Assembly: GCA_034675505.1 (NCBI GenBank)
Contig: JAUCDD010000025.1
Coordinates: 558,001-622,000, forward strand
Reading direction: 5' to 3'
Source of the DNA: Melaminivora sp034675505
Lineage (GTDB): Bacteria; Pseudomonadota; Gammaproteobacteria; Burkholderiales; Burkholderiaceae_C
Length of the DNA: 64,000 nucleotides
The position numbers and the translations under genes are program-made. The notes beneath the pieces were generated by a model. It was given only the letters and a program-made list of their open reading frames with translations. It was not told the origin of the DNA and ran no database searches. Shown here in pieces: positions 56,153 through 64,000 of the stretch (within the stretch, counting starts at the first letter, position 1; each line of letters opens with the position of its first letter).

Positions 56153-56656
56153 ATGAACCAGGACTTCACCCTCACCAGCCCCGACATCGCGCAGGGCAGC
56201 ACCATAGACGCGCGCTTCGAGTTCGACGACTTCGGCTGCGGCGGCGACAACCGCTCGCCCGTGCTGCGCTGGCAGGGTGCGCCAGACGGCACGAAAAGCT
56301 TCGCCGTGACCTGCTACGACCCGGACGCGCCCACCGGCTCGGGCTTCTGGCACTGGTACGTGCTGGACCTGCCGGCCGGCACCCATGAACTGGCCGCCGA
56401 CGCCGGCGCCAAGGGCGGTGCCAATCTGCCCCAGGGCGCGCGCCATATCCGCAACGACTACGGCCAGTACGCCTGGGGCGGCATGTGCCCGCCGCCGGGC
56501 GACAAGCCGCACCGCTACATCTTCACCGTGCATGCCTTGAAGGTGGAACGCATCGAGGTGCCCCATGATGCGCCGGCGGCGCTGGCGGGCTTCATGGTGC
56601 ACATGAACACGCTGGCCACGGCGAGCTTCACCGCGACCTACGGCCGGGCGGCCTGA
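56153..56656 (+). CDS. YbhB/YbcL-type Raf kinase inhibitor-like protein
   Basis: A 167-residue PEBP-family protein. The ligand-site motifs are present: GGDNRSPVLRWQGAPDGTKSFAVTCYDPDAPTGSGFWHWYVLDLP, then YGQYAWGGMCPPPGDKPHRYIFTVHAL. No signal peptide. In bacteria these proteins are of unknown role, often near transporters. The ATG follows AAAGGAATTG, 2 bases after the nucleotidase stop, so the two are probably co-transcribed. Confidence 0.92.
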   Translation: MNQDFTLTSPDIAQGSTIDARFEFDDFGCGGDNRSPVLRWQGAPDGTKSFAVTCYDPDAPTGSGFWHWYVLDLPAGTHELAADAGAKGGANLPQGARHIRNDYGQYAWGGMCPPPGDKPHRYIFTVHALKVERIEVPHDAPAALAGFMVHMNTLATASFTATYGRAA

Positions 56657-56660
56657 GGTA

Positions 56661-56782
56661 TTGCTCCTTCCCCCTCTGGGGGAAGGCGGGGATGGGGGCC
56701 TGCTGGCTCTGGCGCAGGGTACGCAGCTGGCACCGGGGCCGGCCCCCACCCCAGCCCTCCCCCGGAGGGGGAGGGAGAAAAG
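56661..56782. repeat. R1 long palindromic repeat, copy E
   Basis: Arms CTCCTTCCCCCTCTGGGGGA and CCTCCCCCGGAGGGGGAGGG. It lies between the converging YbhB-like and hexR genes. Confidence 0.85.
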
Positions 56783-56792
56783 AAGAACCTGC

Positions 56793-57638
56793 TCAGGTAT
56801 ACCGCTTGGCCCGCAGGTTGTTCTTCATCTGCTGCAGCACCGGCTGCAAGGCCCCGCCGATGCGCAGCGCCACGCGCGTGGCCAGCACGTCGATGATGAG
56901 CAGGTGCAGCAGCCGCGACACCATGGGGCTGTAGCGGTCGTAGCCCTCGGGGTGGTCGGCGGCCAGGTGGATCTGGCACGAGTGCGCCAGCGGCGAGCCG
57001 CTGGCGGTGATGGCGATGGTCGTGGCGCCGCGCTTGCGGGCGATATCGGCGGCGTCCATCAGGTCGCGCGTGCGGCCGGAGTTGCTGATGATCACGGCGC
57101 AGTCGCCGGCCGTGAGCAGCGTCGCGCTCATGACCTGCATGTGCCCGTCGCTGGTGCTGATGCTGGTGATGCCTAAGCGAAAGAACTTGTGCTGCGCGTC
57201 CTGCGCGACGATGCCAGAGTTGCCCGCGCCGTAGAACTCGATGCGCCGCCCGGTCTGCCAGGTGGCGGCGATGGCCTCGGCCGCGCGGTCCAGCGCCTGG
57301 ACGCTGGCGGCATTGCGGTACTGCAAGAAGGCCGCCACGGCGTTGTCCACCACCTTGACCAGCACCTCGGGCGTGCCGTCCTGGGCGTCCACGCTGCGGT
57401 GGATGAAGGGCACTCCCTCGCTCACGCTGCCGGCCAGCTTGAGCTTGAAGTCCGCCAGGCCCCCATAGCCCATGCTGCGGCAAAAGCGCACCACCGTCGG
57501 CTTGCTGACCTGCGCGCGCGCCGCCAGCTCGCGCACCGGCAGGCGCGCAAAGGCGCGCGCATCCTGCAGCACCAGCCGCGCCACGCGCTGCTCGGCCGGC
57601 GCCAACGAGGGCAGCGAGGCCGTGATGCGGTCTAGCAT
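56793..57638 (-). CDS. hexR: HexR-type regulator, RpiR family
   Basis: A 281-residue RpiR-family regulator. The N-terminal HTH is clear (ELAARAQVSKPTVVRFCRSMGYGGLADFKLKL), and the SIS sugar-phosphate domain follows (IEFYGAGNSGIVAQDAQHKFFRLG, VIISNSGRTRDLMDAADIA). In proteobacteria HexR represses zwf and Entner-Doudoroff genes and is released by 2-keto-3-deoxy-6-phosphogluconate. Its start overlaps the end of zwf by 7 bases, so it is co-expressed with its likely target. No convincing HexR operator was seen by eye. Confidence 0.9.
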   Translation of the reverse strand: MLDRITASLPSLAPAEQRVARLVLQDARAFARLPVRELAARAQVSKPTVVRFCRSMGYGGLADFKLKLAGSVSEGVPFIHRSVDAQDGTPEVLVKVVDNAVAAFLQYRNAASVQALDRAAEAIAATWQTGRRIEFYGAGNSGIVAQDAQHKFFRLGITSISTSDGHMQVMSATLLTAGDCAVIISNSGRTRDLMDAADIARKRGATTIAITASGSPLAHSCQIHLAADHPEGYDRYSPMVSRLLHLLIIDVLATRVALRIGGALQPVLQQMKNNLRAKRYT

Positions 57639-59113
57639 TCCTCCACCCAGGTATTGCCGTCGCGCGCCACCAGGGCGCTGGCCGCGCCCGGCCCCCAGGT
57701 GCCGGCTGCGTAGGGCCGCGGGCCTTCGCCGCGCGCGTTTTGCTCGTCCCAGAACTGCATGATGGGCTCGACCCAGCGCCAGGCCGCCTCCTGCTCGTCG
57801 GCGCGCACGAACAGGTTCAGCCGCCCGGCGATCACGTCCAGCAGCAACCGTTCGTAGGCGCCCACGCGCTCGGCACCGAAGCGCTGCTGGAAGTCCAGGT
57901 CCAGCTGCACGGGGGTCAGGCCCGGGGCGGCGGCCAGTGCGCGCGCGCCGCGCGTCTCGCTGGCGGCGGCGAACAGGTGCAGCGCCAGGCCGTCGCGCGG
58001 CTGCAGGTGGATGACCAGCCGGTTGGCGCCGCACACCAGCGGCGTCTGGTAGATGGAATGCGGCGTGGGCCGCAGGTGGATGGCGATGTGCGCCTCGTGC
58101 GCCGCCAGCCGCTTGCCGGTGCGGATGTAGAACGGCACGCCCGCCCAGCGCCAGTTGGCGATGCTGGCGCGCAGGGCGACGAAGGTCTCGGTGTGGCTGT
58201 CCGGCGCCACGCCGCCTTCCTGGCGGTAGGCGCGCACCGGCTGGCCGGCCAGCGAGCCGCCCGCGTACTGGCCGCGCACGACGTCCTGCGCCAGGCTGGC
58301 GGGCGTCCAGGCGGCCAGCGAGCGCAGCACCTTCAGCTTTTCGTCGCGGATGGCGTCGGCGTGCGCGTTGATCGGCGGCTCCATGGCGATGGCGCACAGC
58401 AGCTGCAGCGCATGGTTTTGCACCATGTCGCGCAGCGCGCCGGTGCTGTCGTAGAAGGCGCCGCGCGTCTCCACGCCCAGCTGCTCGGCGATGGTGATCT
58501 CGATGCTGGCAATGGTCTCGCGCCGCCACCAGGGCTCGAACAGCGAGTTGCCAAAGCGCAGCGCCAGCAGGTTCTGCACCGAGGGCTTGCCCAGGTAGTG
58601 GTCGATGCGGAAGATCTGCCGCTCATCGAACACGCCGCGCACGGCGGCGTTGATGGCGCGGTTGGACTCGACGTCGTGCCCCAGGGGCTTTTCCAGCACC
58701 ACGCGGGTGTGCGGCGTCGCCAGGCCGGCGGCGCCCAGCTGTTCGCAGGCCACGGTGAACAGCTGCGGCGCCGTGGCCAGGTACATCACCACCACGTCGG
58801 CGCTGCGCTCGGCCAGGCGGGCTTTCAGCTGCTGGTAGTCGGCCGGCTGCGTCAGGTCCATGCGCTGGTAGTGCAGCAGGGCGGAAAAGCGCTCGAACTC
58901 CTCGGCGCTGGGGCGCTTGTCGTCCTCGACGGCCGCCAGGCGCTGGCCGATCAGCGCGCGGTAGGCACCCTCCGTCAGGTCGTCGCGCGCCACGCCGATG
59001 ATGCGCCCGCCCGCTGGCAGCGTGCCGTGGCGGTGCGCCTGCAGCAGGGCCGGCAGCAGCTTGCGCCACGCCAGGTCGCCCGTGCCGCCGAAGAGAACCA
59101 GATCAAAGCTCAT
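57632..59113 (-). CDS. zwf: glucose-6-phosphate 1-dehydrogenase Zwf
   Basis: A 493-residue enzyme oxidising glucose 6-phosphate to 6-phosphogluconolactone with NAD(P)+. The dinucleotide motif LVLFGGTGDLAWRKLLPAL opens the protein; VVLEKPLGHD and the active-site signature RIDHYLGKPSVQNLLALRF follow. Length and motifs are complete. It diverges from tal-pgi across a 311-base gap holding a MITE-like element. Together zwf, pgi and tal cover the entry to the pentose-phosphate and Entner-Doudoroff routes. Confidence 0.95.
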   Translation of the reverse strand: MSFDLVLFGGTGDLAWRKLLPALLQAHRHGTLPAGGRIIGVARDDLTEGAYRALIGQRLAAVEDDKRPSAEEFERFSALLHYQRMDLTQPADYQQLKARLAERSADVVVMYLATAPQLFTVACEQLGAAGLATPHTRVVLEKPLGHDVESNRAINAAVRGVFDERQIFRIDHYLGKPSVQNLLALRFGNSLFEPWWRRETIASIEITIAEQLGVETRGAFYDSTGALRDMVQNHALQLLCAIAMEPPINAHADAIRDEKLKVLRSLAAWTPASLAQDVVRGQYAGGSLAGQPVRAYRQEGGVAPDSHTETFVALRASIANWRWAGVPFYIRTGKRLAAHEAHIAIHLRPTPHSIYQTPLVCGANRLVIHLQPRDGLALHLFAAASETRGARALAAAPGLTPVQLDLDFQQRFGAERVGAYERLLLDVIAGRLNLFVRADEQEAAWRWVEPIMQFWDEQNARGEGPRPYAAGTWGPGAASALVARDGNTWVEEC

Positions 59114-59424
59114 GGCCGGCGATGTTATCGAGTTTCATCGCCGGCGCCGGCCGACAGGGCCGCCGGGCGCGCCCGCATACACTGCTTGGAAACCTCTGCA
59201 TAACTCCCTGCGGCGGATGGCAGCGCAGCCTCGGGCGGATCGCGGCGTTGCTTTTCTTGTCCATAGCGACTGCTATGGACTGCAAAAAGCGCCTTGCGCT
59301 CCATCCCGATCTGCACTGCCATCCGCTCGCGAGGGTTATGCAGAGGTTCCCTTGCGCTTTTGTGGTGCCGGGCCGCCCGTGCGGCGCCGGCGCGCCATGA
59401 CGAACACAGACACATGAGGTCCAC
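59114..59424. other. 311-base divergent gap between zwf and tal
   Basis: Mostly occupied by the MITE-like element at 59188-59350. The 74 bases next to zwf and the 74 bases next to tal must hold the two promoters, unless the element itself supplies them. I could not pick out a confident -35/-10 pair. The tal ribosome site is AGGTCC-like and weak. Confidence 0.6.
59188..59350. mobile_element. MITE-like element with terminal inverted repeats
   Basis: A 163-base element with ends GGAAACCTCTGCATAAC and GTTATGCAGAGGTTCC (complementary apart from one extra A). A second inverted pair lies inside (CGGATGGCAG / CTGCCATCCG), plus a small central palindrome (TCCATAGCGACTGCTATGGA). CTT flanks both ends, a possible 3-base target duplication. 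It encodes no protein. Confidence 0.8.
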
Positions 59425-60381
59425 ATGAACCAGCTTGAAGCCCTGCGCCAGTTCACCACCGTGGTGGCCGACACCGGCGACTTCCGCCAGCTTGCCCAGT
59501 TCCAGCCGCAGGATGCGACCACCAACCCGTCGCTGATCCTCAAGGCGGTGCAAAAGCCCGAGTACGCGCCGCTGCTGGCGCAGTGCGTGGCGCGAGGCGG
59601 CGGCCAGCACATCGACGAGCTGATGGACCGGCTGATCGTGCGCTTCGGCTGCGAGATCCTCGCGCTCATCCCCGGGCGCGTGTCCACCGAGGTCGATGCG
59701 CGCCTGTCGTTCGACACCGACGCCAGCGTGGCGCGCGCCGAGCGCCTGATCGAGCTGTACCAGGCCGAGGGCGTGGACACGGCGCGCGTGCTGATCAAGG
59801 TAGCCGCCACCTGGGAGGGCATAGAGGCCGCGCGGCTGCTGGAGAGCCGGGGCATACGCACCAACCTGACGCTGTTGTTTTCCTTCGCCCAGGCGGTGGC
59901 CTGCGGGCAGGCGAAGGTGCAGCTGATCTCGCCCTTCGTCGGGCGCATCTACGACTGGTACAAGGCGCGCGCCGGCAGCGGCTGGGACGAGGCCGCCATG
60001 GCCGGCCCCCACGACCCGGGCGTGCAGAGCGTGCGCGCCATCTACCAGCACTACAAGCACTTCGGCATCAGGACGGAGGTGATGGGCGCGAGCTTTCGCA
60101 ACGTCGGCCAGATCACCGCGCTGGCCGGCTGCGACCTGCTGACCATCTCGCCCGAGCTGATGGCGCAGTTGCAGGCAAGCAGCGCGCCGCTGGCGCGCGC
60201 GCTCGACCCGCAGGCGGCAAAGTCGCTGCAGCTGGAGCCCGTGCACTACGACGAGCCGGCCTTCCGCTACGCGCTGAACCAGGACGCCATGGCCACCGAG
60301 AAGCTGGCCGAGGGCATACGCGCCTTTGCCGCCGACGCGGCCAGGCTCGAACAGCTGATCCAGGCGCAGGCGGCGGCATGA
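59425..60381 (+). CDS. tal: transaldolase
   Basis: A 318-residue class I transaldolase of the pentose-phosphate pathway. The Schiff-base lysine is Lys125 in VLIKVAATWEG. The substrate-binding DATTNPSLILKA near the start, RTNLTLLFSFAQAVAC and LISPFVGRIYDWYK are all typical. The ATG at 59425 fits the family start. Its stop overlaps the pgi start (ATGA), so both are made from one message. Confidence 0.96.
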   Translation: MNQLEALRQFTTVVADTGDFRQLAQFQPQDATTNPSLILKAVQKPEYAPLLAQCVARGGGQHIDELMDRLIVRFGCEILALIPGRVSTEVDARLSFDTDASVARAERLIELYQAEGVDTARVLIKVAATWEGIEAARLLESRGIRTNLTLLFSFAQAVACGQAKVQLISPFVGRIYDWYKARAGSGWDEAAMAGPHDPGVQSVRAIYQHYKHFGIRTEVMGASFRNVGQITALAGCDLLTISPELMAQLQASSAPLARALDPQAAKSLQLEPVHYDEPAFRYALNQDAMATEKLAEGIRAFAADAARLEQLIQAQAAA

Positions 60382-61994
60382 GCGCGGCAGGCCCCGCGTA
60401 CCGCGATCCGCGCACGCGCTGCGACCGCACCGTCGCCTGGGGCCGGCTGGCGGCGCACTACCGCGAGTCGGCGCGCGCGTTCGACCTGCGCGCGGCCTTT
60501 GCCGCCGGCGGCGCGGCGCGCGTGGCGCAGCTGTCGCAGGCCGCGCCGCACGTCCATGCCGACCTGTCCAGGAACCTGGTCGATGCGCGCACCGAGGCAC
60601 TGCTGCTGCAGCTGGCGCGCGAGTGCGGCGTCGAGGCCTACCGCGACGCGATGTTCGCGGGCCAGCCCATCAACCACACCGAGCAGCGCGCGGTAATGCA
60701 CTGGTTGTTGCGAAAACCGGCCCATGCCGGCGCGGATCAAGGACATACAGCTATCGATTTCATAGCCGATGCCGAGCGCGACGTACACGCCACGCTGGAC
60801 CGCATGCTGCAGCTGGCCGAGCAGGTGCGTGCCGACGCCGCCATCACCGACATCGTGAACATCGGCATCGGCGGCTCCGACCTGGGGCCTTCCATGGCGG
60901 TAAAGGCACTGGACGACCTTCGCCCGCACGCCAAGCGCCTGCACTTCATCAGCAACGTCGATGGCATGGAGCTGGGCAGCCTGCTGGCTACGCTCAGGCC
61001 CGAAAGCACGCTGTTCCTGGTCGCCTCCAAGACCTTCACCACCGCCGAGACCATGACCAACGCGCAGGCCGCGCGCGCGTGGTTCACGGCGCAAGGCGGC
61101 AGCGACGTGGCGCGCCACTTCTGGGCGCTGACCACCAACCGGGCGGCGGCCGCGCAGTTCGGCATCACGACCACGCTGGGCTTTTGGGACTGGGTGGGCG
61201 GGCGCTACTCGCTGTGGTCGGCCATCGGGCTGCCGATTGCCATCGCCATCGGCGCGCAGGGCTTTCGCCAGCTGCTGGCCGGCGCGCACGCCATGGACGA
61301 GCACTTTCGCACCGCGCCCCTGGAACAGAACCTGCCCGTGCGCCTGGGCGCGCTGGACGTGTGGTATCGCAACTTCCACGGCTTTGCCAGCCGCTGCGTG
61401 GCGCCCTACAGCCACGGCCTGCGCCGGCTGCCGGCCTATTTGCAGCAGCTGGAGATGGAGAGCAACGGCAAGGGCGTGGACGCCGCCGGCGAGCCGCTGC
61501 CCTACGCCACCGCGCCGGTCGTGTGGGGCGAGCCCGGCACCAACGGCCAGCATGCGTTCTTCCAGATGATCCACCAGGGGCCGGACGTGATCCCGGTGGA
61601 GTTCATCGCGCTGCGCCGCCCGGGGCGCGACCTGCCCGGCCAGCACCCGCGGCTGCTGGCCAACGCGCTGGCGCAGGCCCAGGCGCTGATGCAGGGGCGC
61701 GAATCGCCGGACAACCCGCACCGGGCGTTTGGCGGCAACCGGCCCAGCACCTTCTTGCTGCTGGACGCGCTGACGCCCGAGTCCCTGGGCGCGCTGGTCG
61801 CGCTGTACGAGCACCGCGTGTTCGTGGCGGGCGCCATCTGGGGCATCAACAGCTTCGACCAGTGGGGCGTGGAGCTGGGCAAGGTGCTGGCGCAGGAGCT
61901 GGAGCCGCGCCTGGCGAGCGGCGATGCGGCCGGGCTGGATGCCTCGACGGCAGCACTGGTGGCGCGCTGCCGGCCCTCCACTCACGTTGGCTGA
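60378..61994 (+). CDS. pgi: glucose-6-phosphate isomerase, with an R2-derived internal segment
   Basis: A 538-residue phosphoglucose isomerase (glucose 6-phosphate to fructose 6-phosphate). Signatures: IVNIGIGGSDLGPSMAV, SKTFTTAETMTNA, the catalytic region GEPGTNGQHAFFQMIHQG, and AGAIWGINSFDQWGVELGK near the end. Between HWLLR and ERDVHATLDRML lies a segment of about 20 residues (KPAHAGADQGHTAIDFIADA) that coincides with an R2 repeat (60712-60768) read in frame. It falls in a loop region that varies in the family, so activity is probably retained. Confidence 0.95.
   Translation: MSAAGPAYRDPRTRCDRTVAWGRLAAHYRESARAFDLRAAFAAGGAARVAQLSQAAPHVHADLSRNLVDARTEALLLQLARECGVEAYRDAMFAGQPINHTEQRAVMHWLLRKPAHAGADQGHTAIDFIADAERDVHATLDRMLQLAEQVRADAAITDIVNIGIGGSDLGPSMAVKALDDLRPHAKRLHFISNVDGMELGSLLATLRPESTLFLVASKTFTTAETMTNAQAARAWFTAQGGSDVARHFWALTTNRAAAAQFGITTTLGFWDWVGGRYSLWSAIGLPIAIAIGAQGFRQLLAGAHAMDEHFRTAPLEQNLPVRLGALDVWYRNFHGFASRCVAPYSHGLRRLPAYLQQLEMESNGKGVDAAGEPLPYATAPVVWGEPGTNGQHAFFQMIHQGPDVIPVEFIALRRPGRDLPGQHPRLLANALAQAQALMQGRESPDNPHRAFGGNRPSTFLLLDALTPESLGALVALYEHRVFVAGAIWGINSFDQWGVELGKVLAQELEPRLASGDAAGLDASTAALVARCRPSTHVG
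60712..60768 (-). repeat. R2 GCTAT-type short repeat, copy h, inside pgi
   Basis: GCGAAAACCGGCCCATGCCG, GCGCGGATCAAGG, then ACAGCTATCGATTTCATAGC. The order of parts matches copies b, e and g. It is translated as part of Pgi. Confidence 0.6.
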
Positions 61995-62002
61995 TGGCCC
62001 CT

Positions 62003-62123
62003 CTTGCTCCCCCCCTTTGGGGGAAGGCGGGGGCGGGGGCCAGCGCCGGTGGCCTGCCAATGCCGTGCGCCACAACCAGCCGGCCCCCATCCCCGCCTTC
62101 CCCCAAAGGGGGAAGGAGCAAGA
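62003..62123. repeat. R1 long palindromic repeat, copy F
   Basis: The most symmetrical copy: arms TTGCTCCCCCCCTTTGGGGG and CCCCCAAAGGGGGAAGGAGC, with inner GGCGGGGGC / GGCCCCCATCCCCGCC. It abuts the pgi/groEL terminator. Confidence 0.88.
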
Positions 62124-62160
62124 AAAAACCCCGCGGCTCGCAAGACCCGCGGGGTTTTTT
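62123..62160. terminator. bidirectional rho-independent terminator between pgi and groEL
   Basis: AAAAAACCCCGCGG, a ten-base loop and CCGCGGGGTTTTTT. The A-run and T-run let it stop transcripts from pgi (rightward) and from groEL (leftward). Confidence 0.93.
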
Positions 62161-62211
62161 GTGCCCGGGTGGGGCAGGGCGAGTGGCCCGTTCGGGCCAC
62201 TCGTCAGGGCA

Positions 62212-63858
<1,647 letters not shown>

Positions 63859-63984
63859 TTCAAATTTCTCCGTTGTGCGTCGAGCGTCGGGCGTCCAGCG
63901 TGGACAAGGGCCGGCTCAACAGGAATCTGGGTTTCGGGATGTGCGCCCGGCGCCGTGCGCCGAACGCCCAGCCGCAAGAGTCAA

Positions 63985-64000
63985 TTACTTCTCGACGACT
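63985..64000 (-). CDS. groES: co-chaperonin GroES, last four codons only
   Basis: At the window edge the minus strand reads GTC GTC GAG AAG TAA, that is Val-Val-Glu-Lys-stop, the usual end of betaproteobacterial GroES. Identification rests on this tetrapeptide and the position directly upstream of groEL. Confidence 0.8.

Overview
The window is GC-rich DNA, coding on nearly every base, from a betaproteobacterium, most likely a member of the Comamonadaceae (Acidovorax/Alicycliphilus/Melaminivora-like). The basis is gene content: a paired cyanophycin synthetase locus with its associated ABC/DUF1854 genes, a gspC / gspG-H-I-J-K-L-M-N-D-E-F layout, hexR-zwf next to tal-pgi, porins of the Burkholderiales type, and groES-groEL. 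Short palindromic repeats of a kind I recall from this family also occur. The assignment is inference; no rRNA or tRNA gene is visible.

Layout. 1-3 kb: end of the potassium transporter kup, a YXWGXW-repeat lipoprotein and a CorA-type metal transporter. 3.1-6.2 kb: a tightly overlapping four-gene operon (family 2 glycosyltransferase, acyl-CoA dehydrogenase-like protein, PIG-L/LmbE deacetylase, NodS-like methyltransferase) of unknown product. 6.9-13.4 kb: a signalling operon of a giant hybrid kinase (CHASE3-GAF-HisKA-HATPase-3xREC), CheR, a CheB catalytic domain and a REC-kinase hybrid, with an opposed single-domain response regulator. 13.6-15.8 kb: acyl-CoA/AMP ligase and a FrnE-like DsbA protein. 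16-24.5 kb: cyanophycin locus (cphA', cphA, creA leftward; ABC exporter and DUF1854 protein rightward). 25-40 kb: a type II secretion operon, split between gspE and gspF by a flavin monooxygenase-like gene and a free CZB zinc-sensor protein. 40-43 kb: cobC-cobS and ilvA. 43.3-46.7 kb: OsmC protein and two porins. 46.9-54 kb: a peptide ABC transporter operon with an M20 peptidase inside it. 54-56.7 kb: 5'-nucleotidase and YbhB-like protein. 56.8-62 kb: central carbon genes hexR-zwf and tal-pgi, diverging around a MITE-like element. 62.2-64 kb: groEL and the last codons of groES.

Two features cut across the window. First, several small repeat families sit between and sometimes inside genes: about 115-bp palindromes (R1, six copies), about 60-75-bp GCTAT-type repeats (R2, eight copies), a GCCGCGCAGCGGC family (R3) and an 84-87-bp tandem triplet. 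Some copies are read as protein: the N-terminus of the second peptide-transport ATPase, the signal sequence of the 5'-nucleotidase, the start of gspK and an internal loop of pgi. Second, at least four genes (cyanophycin-linked ABC transporter, gspJ, a porin, the M20 peptidase), and probably the end of the REC-kinase, are one base out of frame, mostly at C/G runs. This suggests homopolymer sequencing errors, though true inactivation cannot be excluded from sequence alone.

Most worth following up: the Nod-factor-like glycosyltransferase/deacetylase/methyltransferase operon, the candidate anti-Shine-Dalgarno small RNA or attenuator upstream of ilvA, and the coding insertions made by repeat elements.
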